The notes under the pieces were generated by a model that had not been told where the DNA came from, ran no database searches, and was given only the letters and a program-made list of their open reading frames with translations. Position numbers and translations under genes: made by a program. Shown here piece after piece: positions 25,536 through 34,223 of a stretch of DNA of 64,000 bases. This stretch comes from WJLY01 sp964399265 (lineage in GTDB: Bacteria > Joyebacterota > Joyebacteria > Joyebacterales > Joyebacteraceae). How positions within the stretch are numbered: the first letter of the stretch is position 1; every line of letters begins with the position of its first letter. Where the stretch lies: positions 3,979 to 67,978 of the forward strand of contig CAYNQF010000003.1 in the NCBI GenBank assembly GCA_964399265.1, given 5' to 3'.

Positions 25536-25615
25536 CGGCACGTTTCCCCTTTGGATACAGGTGTCCTTTATCGGACGAGGCCGGTCGGCCCCAGACGAAC
25601 GGAGGAAAGCACCAG

Positions 25616-27973
25616 ATGGCGATTCTCAATTCCAGGACCGGGAAGGTCCGCAAGGCGTATACGGTCGAGCAGCTCAGGGAGGCCGCGAACGAGATGCGGG
25701 GATACGACATGATATCCCTGTACGCCGCGGGCTCCGGCCACTCCGGCGGCACGCTTTCCATAATGGATATCACCGCGGCGCTCTACCTGCACGTCGCCGA
25801 TCACGACCCGAAGGACCCGTTCTGGAAGGACCGCGATCGGATCATCTGGTCGGTCGGCCACAAGGCGCCGTCGCTCTATCTGGGCCTCGGCATGGCGGGC
25901 TTCTACGACGTCAAGGACGTCGTCAGGCTCCGCAAGCTGTACTCGCCTTACCAGGGCCACCCGCACTGGCTTAAGCTAGACGGCGTTGAGGCATCGACCG
26001 GCTCGCTGGGTCAGGGGTTGTCTATCGCCGTCGGCATGGCTATGGCCGCCAATCTCAACAAGCAGGATCACCGAGTCTATTGCCTCATGGGGGACGGTGA
26101 GCAGCAGGAAGGTCAGGTCTGGGAAGCGGTGATGGAAGCAGGCCACTTCGGTCTCGACAATCTGTGCGCCGTCATCGACCGCAACCGCCTTCAGATCGAC
26201 GGCTGGTGCTGTGATGTGATGAACGTCGAGCCGCTCGATGAGAAGTACCGTTCGTTCGACTGGCACGTCATCGAGTGCGACGGACACGACATGGCTGCAC
26301 TGCTGGCCGCGTTCGAGGAAGCCAAGACCGTGAAAGGCAAGCCGACCGTCATCCTCGCCGCGACCGTGAAGGGCAAGGGCGTTGATTTCATGGAGGACGT
26401 TGCCGGCTGGCACGGCAAGACGCCGAACGAGGAGCAGATGTGGAGCGCCTTGAAGCAGCTGGGGCTCGACAAGAAACTCCCCGTCAAAGAGATGCTCAAG
26501 ATCGCCGACGACTGGCAGAAGAAGGCGACGAAGACGCTCGAGGCCAAGCAGCCGAAGTTCTCGAAGGACTACTTCTGGAACGAGACCCCGAACATGAAGG
26601 TCGACATGGACCCGACCAGGAAGGGGTTCGGCCGGGCCCTCGCCGACAGGGGAGACGACGAGCGGGTCGTGTGCCTGGGCGCCGACATCTCGGGTTCGAT
26701 CACCATCAGCCAGTTCCACGAGGGACATCCCGAGCGGATGGACCGCTGGTTCTCGATCGGCATCGCCGAGCAGTCCGGGACGTGCGTGTGCGCCGGTCTG
26801 GCGAAGGAGGGCAAGCTACCCGTGTTCGGCACCTACGGTGTGTTCGCCTCGGGCCGCAACCTCGACCAGCTCCGCACGACAGTCTGCTACGGCGAGTTCA
26901 ACGTGTTCATCGCCGGCGCTCACGGCGGCGTCTCCGTCGGTCCCGACGGCGCCACCCATCAGGCGCTCGAGGAGCTCTTCCAGATGTGCGGCCTCCCGAA
27001 CATGAACGTGGAGGTTCCGTGCGACGCGGTCGAGACGAAGCGGGCGAGCGAGTACCTGCTCTTCGACGTCAAGGGTCCCAAGTACGTGCGCTTCGCGCGC
27101 GAGGCCACTCCCATCGTGACCGACGAGAAGACGCCCTACGTCTTCGGAAAGGCCAACGTCATCAGGTTCCGCGGCGCCAAGCCGAACTTCAAGGACGCCT
27201 TCGAGCACACGCTCGCTTCGAAGTACAAGAACGAGAACGAGGACATCTCCATCATCGCGTGTGGGCCGTCGGTCCCCGAGGCCATGCGCGCGGCCTGGAT
27301 CCTCAAGGAAGAGCACGGCATCGAGACGCGCATCCTGAACGTCCACACGGTCAAGCCGATGGACAGGGATGCCATCGTCCAGGCAGCCCGGGAGACCGGG
27401 CTCGTGGTTACCGCCGAGGAGCATCAGCGTGGTGGCTTCGGGAACCAGGTCGCCGCGGCCATAACCGGGTCGGACAAGGTCTACGGGACTCCGGTCGCGG
27501 TGGGAATGGTCGGCGTCCACGATCGCTTCGGTGAGTCGGGCGCGCCATGGGAGCTGGTGAAGGAATTCGAGGTCTCAGCGGAGCACATCGCCGTCGAGGC
27601 GAAGCGTCTGATAGACATGAGGAAGAAGAAGACACCGAAGGCGACGTCGGCGAAGAAGAAGGCCGCCAAGGTCCCGGCGCCCAAGACGGGAAAGGGCGCG
27701 GCCGGGAAGACGGCGAAGAAGGCTGCCAAGAGGGCGGTCAAGAAGACGGCGAAGAAGACCGCGAAGAAGGCTGCCAAGAAGACGGTGAAGAAGACCGCGA
27801 AGAAGGCTGCCAAGAAGGCGGTCAAGAAGACCGCGAAGAAGGCTGCCAAGAGGGCGGTCAAGAAGACCGTGAAGAAGGCGGTCCGGAAGACGGCCAGGAA
27901 GAAGCCCGCGCCGAAGAAGGTCAAGAGTGCGTCGAGGCGATCCGTCAAGAGGGCCGCGGCGAAGAAGCGCTAG
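25616..27973 (+). CDS. tkt: Transketolase with histone-H1-like Lys/Ala-rich C-terminal tail
   Basis: A 785-residue protein. Residues 1-667 are a full single-chain transketolase, the thiamine-diphosphate enzyme that moves two-carbon units in the pentose phosphate pathway. SGHSGGTLSIMDITAALYL, the ThDP/metal motif GDGEQQEGQVWEAVMEAGHFGLDNLCAVIDRN, GIAEQSGTCVCAGLA and AGAHGGVSVGPDGATHQALEEL are all present. From residue 669 on, about 117 residues are almost only Lys, Ala, Thr, Val and Arg in KK-A-A-KK-[AT]-V-KK-T units like bacterial histone-H1-like proteins or AlgP. The tail is in the same frame with no start or stop between. GGAGG lies ten bases upstream of ATG 25616. Its stop overlaps the convergent acetyltransferase stop. 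A nucleic-acid or polyanion contact is plausible but unproven. Confidence 0.93.
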   Translation: MAILNSRTGKVRKAYTVEQLREAANEMRGYDMISLYAAGSGHSGGTLSIMDITAALYLHVADHDPKDPFWKDRDRIIWSVGHKAPSLYLGLGMAGFYDVKDVVRLRKLYSPYQGHPHWLKLDGVEASTGSLGQGLSIAVGMAMAANLNKQDHRVYCLMGDGEQQEGQVWEAVMEAGHFGLDNLCAVIDRNRLQIDGWCCDVMNVEPLDEKYRSFDWHVIECDGHDMAALLAAFEEAKTVKGKPTVILAATVKGKGVDFMEDVAGWHGKTPNEEQMWSALKQLGLDKKLPVKEMLKIADDWQKKATKTLEAKQPKFSKDYFWNETPNMKVDMDPTRKGFGRALADRGDDERVVCLGADISGSITISQFHEGHPERMDRWFSIGIAEQSGTCVCAGLAKEGKLPVFGTYGVFASGRNLDQLRTTVCYGEFNVFIAGAHGGVSVGPDGATHQALEELFQMCGLPNMNVEVPCDAVETKRASEYLLFDVKGPKYVRFAREATPIVTDEKTPYVFGKANVIRFRGAKPNFKDAFEHTLASKYKNENEDISIIACGPSVPEAMRAAWILKEEHGIETRILNVHTVKPMDRDAIVQAARETGLVVTAEEHQRGGFGNQVAAAITGSDKVYGTPVAVGMVGVHDRFGESGAPWELVKEFEVSAEHIAVEAKRLIDMRKKKTPKATSAKKKAAKVPAPKTGKGAAGKTAKKAAKRAVKKTAKKTAKKAAKKTVKKTAKKAAKKAVKKTAKKAAKRAVKKTVKKAVRKTARKKPAPKKVKSASRRSVKRAAAKKR
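27713..27868 (+). repeat. 36-bp periodic repeats coding the Lys/Ala tail of the transketolase
   Basis: The 18-base block GCGAAGAAGGCTGCCAAG recurs at 27713, 27761, 27797 and 27833, the last three exactly 36 bases apart and the first with a 12-base insertion. Each unit codes twelve residues, so slippage would change tail length without shifting frame. Confidence 0.8.
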
Positions 27974-29427
27974 CCGAGCTTTCCGCACCCCGGGACGTGC
28001 TTCATGAATGCGTCGATCGCCCTCGTGGCGCCCGGCACGTGCTGCTCGTCTGACAGCTTCAAGCTGATCGCAGTATACCGCCCGGACGCTTCGTCGAACG
28101 CGCTCTTCGGGAGCGAGACGCTCTCGACCTGGAACTTGGCTCCCGGGCTGAAGCACGGGCCGAACCCGGGCCCCAGCGTCAGCGTGAGCGACCTCTTTCC
28201 AATGCGCATCACGGCGAGCCGCCTGCCCCCGAACCACAGCGACAGCGAACGCTCGGACGTGCGCACCATGTCGCCCGCGATGCCGTACTCGTTCATGAAG
28301 TGCCGCACGACGCCGCGGAGTATCGCGCGCATCGGCCAACCGGTCAGTCGGTACTGCACGCTCTCGATCGCCGAATACGTCTCCCGGAGCGTGTCCGGCA
28401 GCAGATTGCGCATCACGAAGTCGCGCGCGTTCTCGCGCTGTGGGACACACGGTGCACGCTCGACCAGCAGGTCGGTCAGCGCATCGGCAGCTCTGGACGA
28501 ATTCGCCCTCAAGGTCCGCCACATGGCGGACTCAAACGACTCTCCGGCATCCGAGAAGCCCCTCGCTCCGAGTTCGTAGACGACCGCGTCGGCGGGAACG
28601 ATGAGGTCGTATCCCGATTCGCGGGCGACGTCGGCGATGCGCCCCACCGGAAGCATCGCGCTCGAGTCGTCCTGTCCCATCGACCGCGCGACCCTGCGCA
28701 CGTCCGTGGCCAATCCCACCATTACCTCGTCGGGTCCGTCGAGGTAGCCGAGGCACACGTCGCCGTCTATCTCACCGATGTCGTAGATCGCGACGCCGAT
28801 GATGGCCTTGCGGTTCCTGACGACCAGGACGCGTCCCTGGCCCAGGAGCGAGCGCAGTCGCCTGCCAGTGAGCGCCGGGAACTTCCATCCCCTGGGACAG
28901 AGGCCGCCTGACGCGGTGAAGCACTCCGAGCCCCGCACGTAGCGGCGGACCTCCGCGGCCTCCGATGTCTCTGCCTTGCGTCCGGTCAGCGGCCCTTCCG
29001 GAAGCGACTTGCCCCAGAGCCAGTTGGCCCTCGCGACCATCCAGAAGCCCCGCAGCTCGCCCAGGTGCCTGGATGCCGCGTTCCCCGCGCCGGTCGAGTA
29101 CCTGATGCTCGTGGGCTCAAGCCTCATGGCCTCGCGGAAGGCCACCCTGTTGATCTGCTTCACGAGCCCTCTCCCGTGGAGATCGGGGTGGAGGCGAAGC
29201 CCCTCCAGCCAGACCTCGCCCGGTGCCAGGAGCGACACCTTGGACACGCCGACCGGGACGCCGTCAAGCGTCGCGGTCAAGAGGACTCCCTTGTCGTCGG
29301 CCAGCCATTTGTCCCAGACGAGCGGCAAGTAGTCGCTGCCACCCCATATGAGGGACGACATGGCCATCAGCGGTTCGCGGTCGGAGGCGCGGGCACGCCG
29401 CACCCTGAGTCTCAGGTCCCTGGGCAA
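27970..29427 (-). CDS. GNAT acetyltransferase domain protein with long C-terminal region
   Basis: A 485-residue protein. The first 130 residues are a GNAT domain (RVRRARASDREPLMAM ... EVWLEGLRLHPDLHGRGLVKQINRVAFREA, with the acetyl-CoA loop HPDLHGRGLVKQ). The rest has a second mixed alpha/beta region and a domain of unknown family ending HVPGCGKLG. Similar large GNAT proteins exist in many high-GC phyla with no assigned substrate. The start is a TTG at 29427 with AGGAG seven bases upstream; no better ATG is close. The stop overlaps the transketolase stop by three bases, leaving no room for a terminator between the convergent genes. Confidence 0.8.
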   Translation of the reverse strand: MPRDLRLRVRRARASDREPLMAMSSLIWGGSDYLPLVWDKWLADDKGVLLTATLDGVPVGVSKVSLLAPGEVWLEGLRLHPDLHGRGLVKQINRVAFREAMRLEPTSIRYSTGAGNAASRHLGELRGFWMVARANWLWGKSLPEGPLTGRKAETSEAAEVRRYVRGSECFTASGGLCPRGWKFPALTGRRLRSLLGQGRVLVVRNRKAIIGVAIYDIGEIDGDVCLGYLDGPDEVMVGLATDVRRVARSMGQDDSSAMLPVGRIADVARESGYDLIVPADAVVYELGARGFSDAGESFESAMWRTLRANSSRAADALTDLLVERAPCVPQRENARDFVMRNLLPDTLRETYSAIESVQYRLTGWPMRAILRGVVRHFMNEYGIAGDMVRTSERSLSLWFGGRRLAVMRIGKRSLTLTLGPGFGPCFSPGAKFQVESVSLPKSAFDEASGRYTAISLKLSDEQHVPGATRAIDAFMKHVPGCGKLG

Positions 29428-29506
29428 ACTGTGGCTCCTGGCTGATGAGTGAATCCCGGCCGGCGATGCGAATGTGTCTGCGGCCGTCCCGCGATGGCCG
29501 GCACAC

Positions 29507-29962
29507 CTACAACTCGTCGACCGCCGCGAGTATTTCGTCCGCGTGGCCGGTGATGCTCACCTTCGGCCAGACGCGGCGGATCTTGCCCTTCTTGTCGATG
29601 AGAAACGTCGCGCGCTCGGCCGTCCTTCCGTTCTCCTTCAGCACACCGTACGCCTTCGAGATCTTCCTGTCGGTGTCCGCGATCAGCGGGAACGGAAGCT
29701 CGTTGTTCGCCGAGAACCTCTTGTGCGAGTCTATGCCCTGCGTGCTGACCCCGACGATGGCCGTTCCCGCCTTCTTGAACCCGTCGGCCGCGTCTCGGAA
29801 GGCGCGCGCCTCACGGGTGCATCCCGGTGTGTTGTCCATGGGGTAGAAGTAGAGGACCAGGTTCTTCTTGTCCTTGAAGTCCCGGAGCGAGATCGTCGAG
29901 CCGTCGGACGCCGCTCCCGAGAACGCCGGGGCCCTGTCTCCAGCCTCGAGTGTTGTTGGCAT
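29507..29962 (-). CDS. bcp: Bcp/PrxQ-type peroxiredoxin
   Basis: A 151-residue thioredoxin-fold peroxidase that reduces peroxides. LEAGDRAPAFSGAASDGSTISLRDFKDKKNLVLYFYPMDNTPGCTREA contains the peroxidatic Cys48. In many Bcp proteins a resolving Cys follows five residues later; here that place is Arg (TREARAFRD) and no other Cys is present, so this is a 1-Cys type that needs an outside thiol. ATG 29962 has GAGGAGG just upstream; a long upstream frame to 30511 is not coding. A promoter is seen at about 30171-30199. Confidence 0.92.
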   Translation of the reverse strand: MPTTLEAGDRAPAFSGAASDGSTISLRDFKDKKNLVLYFYPMDNTPGCTREARAFRDAADGFKKAGTAIVGVSTQGIDSHKRFSANNELPFPLIADTDRKISKAYGVLKENGRTAERATFLIDKKGKIRRVWPKVSITGHADEILAAVDEL

Positions 29963-30418
29963 GTTGCCTCCTCGTCTCGGTGTCGCGGCGTCGCCACGCA
30001 CGCCTTGGCCCGTCGTGCCCGCCCGTCGTCCGTCGGATCTCCCCCGACGGGGCTCGCGGAACACACTTCGGCCCCGCCGGACACGGAGATCCGCTGCCAT
30101 GATCAGTCCAAAGGGGACGCGTCTGATCACGCCGGTGCCGACGAGGCCTGCCTGAACGGGGTTGCAGAGATTGTACACGATGGGCGCCGGGCCCACAAGA
30201 TGGGCGATTTCTGAGACTCGGGCCACTATTCTTCCCCGGTCGTGCGCTCTGCCGACGGTGCTCCGTGGGCGACATCGGCTCCCGTTGTCCATTGGGTGTT
30301 TCAACATCACGGACTCTGGGTGTATCTTAATATGTGTGTGACGAGCATGGGAGGTCGCCGAGCCTCCCTGGACGGTCTCCGCCCCCGAGGCCGACATCCC
30401 CCCGAGGAGAGCATCCAG
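29963..30418. other. 456-base divergent gap between peroxiredoxin and C25 peptidase genes
   Basis: No gene is supported here; open frames crossing it are low-complexity Arg/Gly/Pro shadows. It contains the minus-strand promoter at 30171-30199, a direct repeat GATGGGCG (at about 30180 and 30200), and a GAGGAG ribosome site before 30419. No clear promoter for the plus-strand gene was found; TATCTT near 30323 is a weak candidate. Confidence 0.6.
30171..30199 (-). promoter_or_regulatory. Predicted promoter for the peroxiredoxin gene
   Basis: On the minus strand TTGTGG (30199-30194) and TACAAT (30176-30171) are 17 bases apart, giving a leader of about 200 bases before the bcp start. Confidence 0.45.
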
Positions 30419-33400
30419 ATGAGCATGTCCGCGCGGAGCTTCCGGGTCCTGGCGTTGGTCATGGCGGCAGGCCTGTCCGCGACCGCGCACGCCGGCGTGG
30501 TCACCGAGCACTACGAGTTTCCCCCGCCCTCCATCACGTCAGAGGACGGATACGTCAGCGTGACGATGGACGACGCATGGAGCTTCGGGCATCCCGGCGA
30601 TCCGGTTCTGCCCATGATGCCCGCGCGCCTTCTCCTCCCGCCTGGAGAGGTCGCCGTCGACGTCACGATCACGCCGGGCGACAAGGTGGAGATCGGTTCA
30701 GGCTACCTGGTCGCGCCGGGTCAGCGCCAGTATCCGCTCTCGTACGATGGACCTGTCGTGCGAGATGAGCCAGAGTACAGCCGGCGCGTCTCGTTCCCTG
30801 GGCGCCTCGGCGATCAACCGAGAACGGGCTTCTTCCGAGGGCGGTCTATCGCCAGTTTCGCCCTGCATCCGGTCGAGTACGTGCCTTCCACCGGGACGCT
30901 CTGGTACTACAGGACGATGGACGTCACCGTGACTACGGCGCCCGACGCCCGAGCGTCCAATGCCGCGAACAACATGGCGCGGCGTATAGAAGACACGGAC
31001 AGTGAGCTCTCGCGCATGGTAGACAACCCCGGCGCGCGTTCCAGATACCATTCCTACGAACAGGCTCACCCGCAGGGGTACGCGCTCGACCCGGACCCAG
31101 CGTACGACTACGTCGTCATCACGACCGAGGCCTGGGACGACTACCTCGGCGACTTCGTCGACTACAAGACGAAGCGGGGCCTGAGGACGAAGGTCGTCCT
31201 GGCGTCGTGGATCTACGACAGATACGAGGGGCGCGACGAGCAGGAGCAGATACGGGAGTTCATCAAGGACGCGTACCGGACGTGGGGAACGGAATACGTC
31301 CTCCTGGTCGGCGACACGCGGGACGAGAGTGGTATCCCTCACCGGGGCCTCTACGCCTCCGTGACCGACGGAGGCAACACCGACCCGGCGGGTGACGACG
31401 GCGAACGTCCGTACGCGGACGCCGACATTCCCGCCGACATCTACTACGCGGCCCTGGACGGCAACTGGAACGACGACGGCGACGGCATGTGGGGGGAGCC
31501 CTCCGAGGCCGACCTGTATCCCGAGGTGGCCGTCGGCAGGGCATGCATCAACGAGTACTGGGAGCTCGAGAATCTCACGGACAAGGTCGCGCGTTACGAG
31601 GAGGCGCCGGTGGTCGCCGACTGCGACGAGGCGCTGTTCGTCGGCGAGTATCTGTGGCCCGCCACGTACGGCGGTGACTACATGGACGAGATACTGTACG
31701 GCTCCAGCGAGAACGGGTACACGACCGCAGGAATGCCGTCCTCGATGCACGCGCAGACGCTATACGAGAAGGATGGGGCGTGGGCATCCAGCACGCTCAT
31801 GACCGTCATGAATGGCGGCGTCAACATCGTGAACCATCTCGGGCACTGCAACGAGCACTACGTGATGAAGATGACTCCTCTCGATATCTCGACCTTCACG
31901 AACGACGGGACCGAGAGAAGTCTGAACTTCGTGTACAGCCAGGGCTGCTACGGCGGTTCGTTCGACAACATGTCGGTGGCCGGCTACTACACTTACGACT
32001 GCTTCGCGGAGCAGTTCGCCGTGGCCCGGTCTGGTGCCGCAGCGATGATCGCCAACTCACGCTACGGTTGGGGTGAGGAGGGCGGCACGAACGGATCCTC
32101 GCAGTACTACGATCGCGAGTTCTTCGACGCGATGTTCGCGGAGGGCATCTACCCCGTAGGCAAAGCCAACAACGACTCGAAGGCGGACGTCGTTTGGGCG
32201 ATCAACTACGGTGCCAACCGGTGGTGTTGTTACGAGCTGAACCTCTTCGGCGACCCGTCCATGGAGCTGTGGACGGCCGAACCTACCGCGATGACGGTGG
32301 AGCATCCGACGCTCATTCTCACCGACCAGGACGAGATGCAGGTGACCGTTCGAGGGTCTATGGGCGAACCGATCGAGGGCGCGCGCGTGGCGGTCTATAC
32401 GGACGACGGGCGCGTCTACGACACCGGCGTGACCGGCGCTGAGGGCGAGGGAACCGTCCGGGCTGCGACGCCCGTGTCGGGCACGCTGCGGATGCGCGTC
32501 ATGGCTCATGACCGCCTGGACTTCGATGCTTTGGTACCGGTCATCTCGTCGACCGAACCGTATCTGAACCTGGCGGGAGACGTGCTGGACGACGACGCGT
32601 CGGGCGCGAGCAGTGGCAACGGTGACGGCGTCGCTAACGCGGGCGAGACGCTCGAGATAACGGTGTCGGTCGAGAATCTTGGGGGAGGCCTGGCGAGTGC
32701 GGCGTCGGCGCAGCTCTCTTGTGACAGTCCGTTCGTCGACATCATCGACGGATCGGTCGAGTTCGGCGACGTGGGCGCGTTCACCACCGTGGATGGTCTG
32801 ATTCCGTTCGTTGTCCACATCGCCCCGGAGACACCGGACGGAGAGGTGCTTGAGTTCTCGCTCGCAGTCTCAGGCGCGTCGCGGCCCGAGTGGAACTACG
32901 CGTTCAGCGTGGACGTATCGGCCCCGGTGATCGCCTACGCGACCCACTTCCTGGACGATTCGCCGGAGGGTGGGAACGGGAATGGATGCCCCGAGGCGGG
33001 AGAGACCGTGTCGCTTGAGCTCGTGCTCTCGAACACGGGACGCGCCGACGCCACAGGACTGATCGTCTCCATCTCGACGACGAACCCGTTCGTTGCCGTC
33101 GACAGCGCGATGCTGTCGCGCTCGACACTGGCGGCAGGGGAGACCGGGCCGCTCGACGGCGAGTATACGATCACGTTCCTGCCGGGATGCCCCGCCTCAC
33201 TCGAGGTTGGCCTGGACATCGATGTGGAGGCCGACTGGGGGTATGAGGCGTCGGACGGGACCACCATCCTTACGGCGGGATCGGACATCATGGAGGACGT
33301 CGAGGGAGATCTATCGGTCTGGTTCCATGACGTTGCCACCGACGGTTCGGCGGACGCGTGGCACGTCGAGCCGACACGGGCCCATTCGGGGTCCTACAGC

Positions 33401-34147
33401 TGGAACTTCGGCGGTGACGGGCACGACCTCTATCCTCCGTTGTCTGACGGGGCGCTGTACCTCGGCGCGTTCTGCCTGAGCGCAGGCGCCGAGCTGCGGT
33501 TCTGGGACTGGCTCAGCGCCGAGACCGAGGGACCGACGACCGCGTGGGACTGCGCTCTCGTAGAGATCTCGACGGATCACGGAGTGACGTGGGACCTTCT
33601 CGAGCCGGTGGAAGGCTACACGCACACGAAGACCACGAATTCCGCCAACGCGATACCCGACGGAACGCCGTGCTGGTCCGGCATGCACGACTGGCGCGAG
33701 GAGGTCTTCGATCTGTCGTCATACGTGGGTGAGAACGCGATGTTCAGATTCAGGTTCGGCTCCGATGACGCGTTCGAGATGGAGGGGTGGTACGTCGACG
33801 ACGTGTCGCTCACGTTCGACGCGTCGGTTGCCCCACAGCCGACGACAGCTGGTGGCCTCGGGCTGCCGGTCGCCTTCGCGCTGCGCCAGAATGCGCCGAA
33901 CCCGTTCAATCCGGTCACGACCATAAGGTATGAGTTGCCCACGGATTCGGACGTTCGAATCGACGTCTACAACGTGGCGGGCAGGCACGTGCGCACAGTG
34001 GTCGATGGACCCGTTGCGGCCGGCTACAACGAGGTGGTCTGGGACGGCAGGGACAACTCGGGGAAGAGGGTGGCGAGCGGCGTTTATCTCTACAGGATGT
34101 CCGCGGGCGACTTCGAGTCGAAGAAGATGATGGTTGTGCTCAAGTAG
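30419..34147 (+). CDS. Gingipain-like C25 peptidase with FlgD-like sorting domain (paralogue 1)
   Basis: A 1242-residue exported protein. A signal peptide (ARSFRVLALVMAAGLSATAHA) precedes a propeptide-like region (about 25-210). The C25 caspase-like fold follows, with DYVVITTEAWDDYLGDFVDYKTKRG, YVLLVGDTRD, catalytic His476 in VNHLGHCNEH and catalytic Cys510 in VYSQGCYGG. Then come Ig-like modules with repeated GNGDGVANAGETLEI and GNGNGCPEAGETVSL motifs, and a region with EMEGWYVDDVSLTF. The C-terminal FlgD-like T9SS type-A domain (RQNAPNPFNPVTTIRYELP ... ASGVYLYRMSAGDF) ends KKMMVVLK. It should be a surface-exported cysteine protease. The start ATG 30419 follows GAGGAG; 30425 is an alternative. 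A close paralogue lies at 35307. Confidence 0.9.
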   Translation: MSMSARSFRVLALVMAAGLSATAHAGVVTEHYEFPPPSITSEDGYVSVTMDDAWSFGHPGDPVLPMMPARLLLPPGEVAVDVTITPGDKVEIGSGYLVAPGQRQYPLSYDGPVVRDEPEYSRRVSFPGRLGDQPRTGFFRGRSIASFALHPVEYVPSTGTLWYYRTMDVTVTTAPDARASNAANNMARRIEDTDSELSRMVDNPGARSRYHSYEQAHPQGYALDPDPAYDYVVITTEAWDDYLGDFVDYKTKRGLRTKVVLASWIYDRYEGRDEQEQIREFIKDAYRTWGTEYVLLVGDTRDESGIPHRGLYASVTDGGNTDPAGDDGERPYADADIPADIYYAALDGNWNDDGDGMWGEPSEADLYPEVAVGRACINEYWELENLTDKVARYEEAPVVADCDEALFVGEYLWPATYGGDYMDEILYGSSENGYTTAGMPSSMHAQTLYEKDGAWASSTLMTVMNGGVNIVNHLGHCNEHYVMKMTPLDISTFTNDGTERSLNFVYSQGCYGGSFDNMSVAGYYTYDCFAEQFAVARSGAAAMIANSRYGWGEEGGTNGSSQYYDREFFDAMFAEGIYPVGKANNDSKADVVWAINYGANRWCCYELNLFGDPSMELWTAEPTAMTVEHPTLILTDQDEMQVTVRGSMGEPIEGARVAVYTDDGRVYDTGVTGAEGEGTVRAATPVSGTLRMRVMAHDRLDFDALVPVISSTEPYLNLAGDVLDDDASGASSGNGDGVANAGETLEITVSVENLGGGLASAASAQLSCDSPFVDIIDGSVEFGDVGAFTTVDGLIPFVVHIAPETPDGEVLEFSLAVSGASRPEWNYAFSVDVSAPVIAYATHFLDDSPEGGNGNGCPEAGETVSLELVLSNTGRADATGLIVSISTTNPFVAVDSAMLSRSTLAAGETGPLDGEYTITFLPGCPASLEVGLDIDVEADWGYEASDGTTILTAGSDIMEDVEGDLSVWFHDVATDGSADAWHVEPTRAHSGSYSWNFGGDGHDLYPPLSDGALYLGAFCLSAGAELRFWDWLSAETEGPTTAWDCALVEISTDHGVTWDLLEPVEGYTHTKTTNSANAIPDGTPCWSGMHDWREEVFDLSSYVGENAMFRFRFGSDDAFEMEGWYVDDVSLTFDASVAPQPTTAGGLGLPVAFALRQNAPNPFNPVTTIRYELPTDSDVRIDVYNVAGRHVRTVVDGPVAAGYNEVVWDGRDNSGKRVASGVYLYRMSAGDFESKKMMVVLK

Positions 34148-34171
34148 ACTCTGATTCAGAGAGTCGGTCTC

Positions 34172-34201
34172 GCGCACCCCGTGCTCCGGCGCGGGGTGCG
34201 T
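34172..34201. terminator. Hairpin between convergent C25 peptidase and endonuclease IV genes
   Basis: CGCACCCCG (34173-34181) pairs with CGGGGTGCG (34192-34200) across a ten-base loop, 25 bases past the peptidase stop. No T-run follows. Confidence 0.5.
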
Positions 34202-34223
34202 GCGTGTCGGCGTGTGTCGGAGT

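Larger units (their letters stand above)
25314..25615. other. 302-base divergent regulatory gap
   Basis: No coding sequence is supported here. It holds a minus-strand promoter for the FlgD-tailed protein, a plus-strand promoter for the transketolase, and a 9-bp leader stem-loop, each listed separately. Confidence 0.7.

Noticed and set aside
27713..27868. Regular 36-bp repeats as a CRISPR array
   Set aside because: There are no unique spacers; the repeats are contiguous coding units of the transketolase tail.
30242..30418. Upstream extension of the first C25 peptidase
   Set aside because: It adds residues without homology before a clear signal peptide; the GAGGAG-supported ATG at 30419 fits better.
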